Assembly (NCBI GenBank): GCA_050115015.1 | Contig: JASFRI010000247.1 | Location: 1 to 6,398 of the forward strand | From: JASFRI01 sp050115015 | GTDB lineage: Bacteria > Acidobacteriota > Polarisedimenticolia > CBDVAL01 | Length of the DNA: 6,398 nt | Direction of reading: 5' to 3' | Shown here: positions 5,637 through 6,398 of the stretch, piece by piece | Position numbering within the stretch: the first letter of the stretch is position 1 | Layout: the number at the start of each line of letters is the position of its first letter | Made by a program: the position numbers and the translations under genes | The notes under the pieces: model-generated | Told to the model about the DNA's origin: nothing | What the model saw: only the letters and a program-made list of their open reading frames with translations | The model's database searches: none

Positions 5637-6398
5637 TCACACGGATTGTCGTTGGGCCGCGTGTATCCATCGCTGTCCACGCCGAGGGCGGCCTCCCCGC
5701 CGCCGTCGTCCCAGGTGACCAGATAGAACGCGGCCTCGCCCACGGCGGGGACGAACGGGTCGACGTGGGTGGTGCCGGTCATGCTGCAGAATCGGTCCAC
5801 GGAGCCGGATTCGACCGGGTTTGCGGTGTAGACGCCGCTCTGCGACAGCAGTCCCATGCTGCCGCGGTAGAGGTGGTACGCCACCGCGTCCGGCCGCGGG
5901 GACCACTGCACCGAGTCACCGCCGAGGGCCTCGAGGCTGATGCCGGGGGCCAGCGGCGGCACGTTGAAGGGGATGTCCACCGTGAGCGTACCCGTGACGG
6001 TCAGCGGCGCCTGGTCCGCCGCCGCGGAGACGGTGTTCGTGAGGTTCCCGCTGCCCGGGGTCGGGGAGCCGTCGTCGGTGACCTCCTGCGCGGTCACGGT
6101 GTGCTGTGCGGTGCATCCGGTGGCGCCCCCCGGCGCCAGGGTCGTGGCGGTGCAGACCGGGGCGGCATCGGTGTTGTCGTCGGTGAGGTCGATCCCGGTC
6201 AGCGTGACGTTGCCGTTGTTCATCAGCGTGTAGCTGTAGGGCACGACCTGGCCTGCCGCGGTCACCTCGGTGGTCGTGGAGGCCTTGAGGATGTCCAGCT
6301 CGGGGCTCTGGACGATCGGGATGTCGACGGTGAGGGTGCCGGTGAGGGTGAGAGTCCCCTCGGTGGCCGTGGCGTTCACCGTGTTGGACAGGTTGCCG
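5633..6398 (-). CDS. C-terminal part of a DUF11-like repeat surface/secreted protein (5' end outside window)
   Basis: The frame is open through the right edge, so only the last 254 or so residues are seen (numbered here from V1 at 6377-6379). Residues about 27-120 form a DUF11/TIGR01451-like beta-sandwich repeat with the characteristic pieces VPYSYTLMNNGNVTLTGIDLTDD, a Cys pair (C76, C89) around LAPGG, and GNLTNTVSA. The repeat period is 116 residues; the end of a preceding copy is visible at the window edge. These Thr/Val/Asn-rich domains are typical of large secreted or cell-surface proteins. From about 143 a different module begins (SVQWSPRPDAVAYHLYRGSM, then FYLVTWDDGGGEAALGVDSDGYTRPN), a fibronectin-like end domain that I associate with secreted proteins of Myxococcota/Acidobacteriota-type bacteria. 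No LPxTG or other anchor is visible; the protein ends in CE. It lies 89 bases upstream of vgrG on the same strand; a functional link is not evident. Confidence 0.8.
   Translation of the reverse strand, partial: GNLSNTVNATATEGTLTLTGTLTVDIPIVQSPELDILKASTTTEVTAAGQVVPYSYTLMNNGNVTLTGIDLTDDNTDAAPVCTATTLAPGGATGCTAQHTVTAQEVTDDGSPTPGSGNLTNTVSAAADQAPLTVTGTLTVDIPFNVPPLAPGISLEALGGDSVQWSPRPDAVAYHLYRGSMGLLSQSGVYTANPVESGSVDRFCSMTGTTHVDPFVPAVGEAAFYLVTWDDGGGEAALGVDSDGYTRPNDNPCE
5969..6049 (-). repeat. Repeat copy (second) in the surface-protein gene
   Basis: This 81-base block encodes 27 residues starting GNLTNT and ending TGTLTVDIP. It matches the block at 6317-6397 at 19 of 27 residues. Codon choice differs widely between the copies, so the duplication is old and kept at protein level. 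Confidence 0.7.
6317..6397 (-). repeat. Repeat copy (first, at window edge) in the surface-protein gene
   Basis: This block encodes GNLSNT through TGTLTVDIP, the end of a DUF11-like repeat whose beginning lies beyond the right edge. It partners the copy at 5969-6049, one 116-residue period away, implying that further tandem copies lie upstream. Confidence 0.7.

Noticed and set aside
4977..5726. 249-residue plus-strand open frame
   Set aside because: It is antisense to the conserved N-terminal half of vgrG and the end of the surface-protein gene; no independent support.

Overview
This is a GC-rich, almost fully coding window, and I read it as part of a type VI secretion system (T6SS) vgrG/effector island. 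The anchor is a complete vgrG on the minus strand. Facing it is a tightly packed four-gene plus-strand operon. Dense coding, strong G/C third-position bias, a T6SS-associated HEAT-repeat protein (TIGR02270 type) and a DUF11-like surface protein together suggest a high-GC Gram-negative soil or sediment bacterium, Myxococcota-like or a similar 'deltaproteobacterial' or Acidobacteriota-like lineage. That assignment is an inference, because no taxonomic marker gene is present.

Layout. (1) Positions 1-932, plus strand: the 3' part of a gene open at the left edge, encoding a putative zinc metallopeptidase. It has HEIGH followed by an ordered GHC, CxM and CxxC series that resembles the archaemetzincin signature. 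(2) 932-1501, plus: a small predicted lipoprotein whose start overlaps the preceding stop (TGATG). (3) 1509-2126, plus: a soluble protein with a very acidic tail, whose core looks like a diverged paralogue of gene 2. (4) 2136-3365, plus: a HEAT-repeat protein of the TIGR02270 type. (5) 3375-5543, minus: vgrG, which meets gene 4 tail to tail; one short palindrome contains both stop codons. (6) 5544-5632: an 89-base gap with two stem-loops. (7) 5633-6398, minus: the 3' end of a repetitive surface or secreted protein gene that runs off the right edge.

How the genes may work together (inference). VgrG is a spike with no effector extension, so it would carry separate cargo. The metallopeptidase is the best candidate for that cargo. 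The lipoprotein and its acidic-tailed paralogue are candidates for immunity or accessory proteins, and the HEAT-repeat protein for an adaptor or scaffold. The surface-protein gene is probably an unrelated neighbour. No RNA genes, CRISPR array, insertion sequence, attachment site or replication origin were found.
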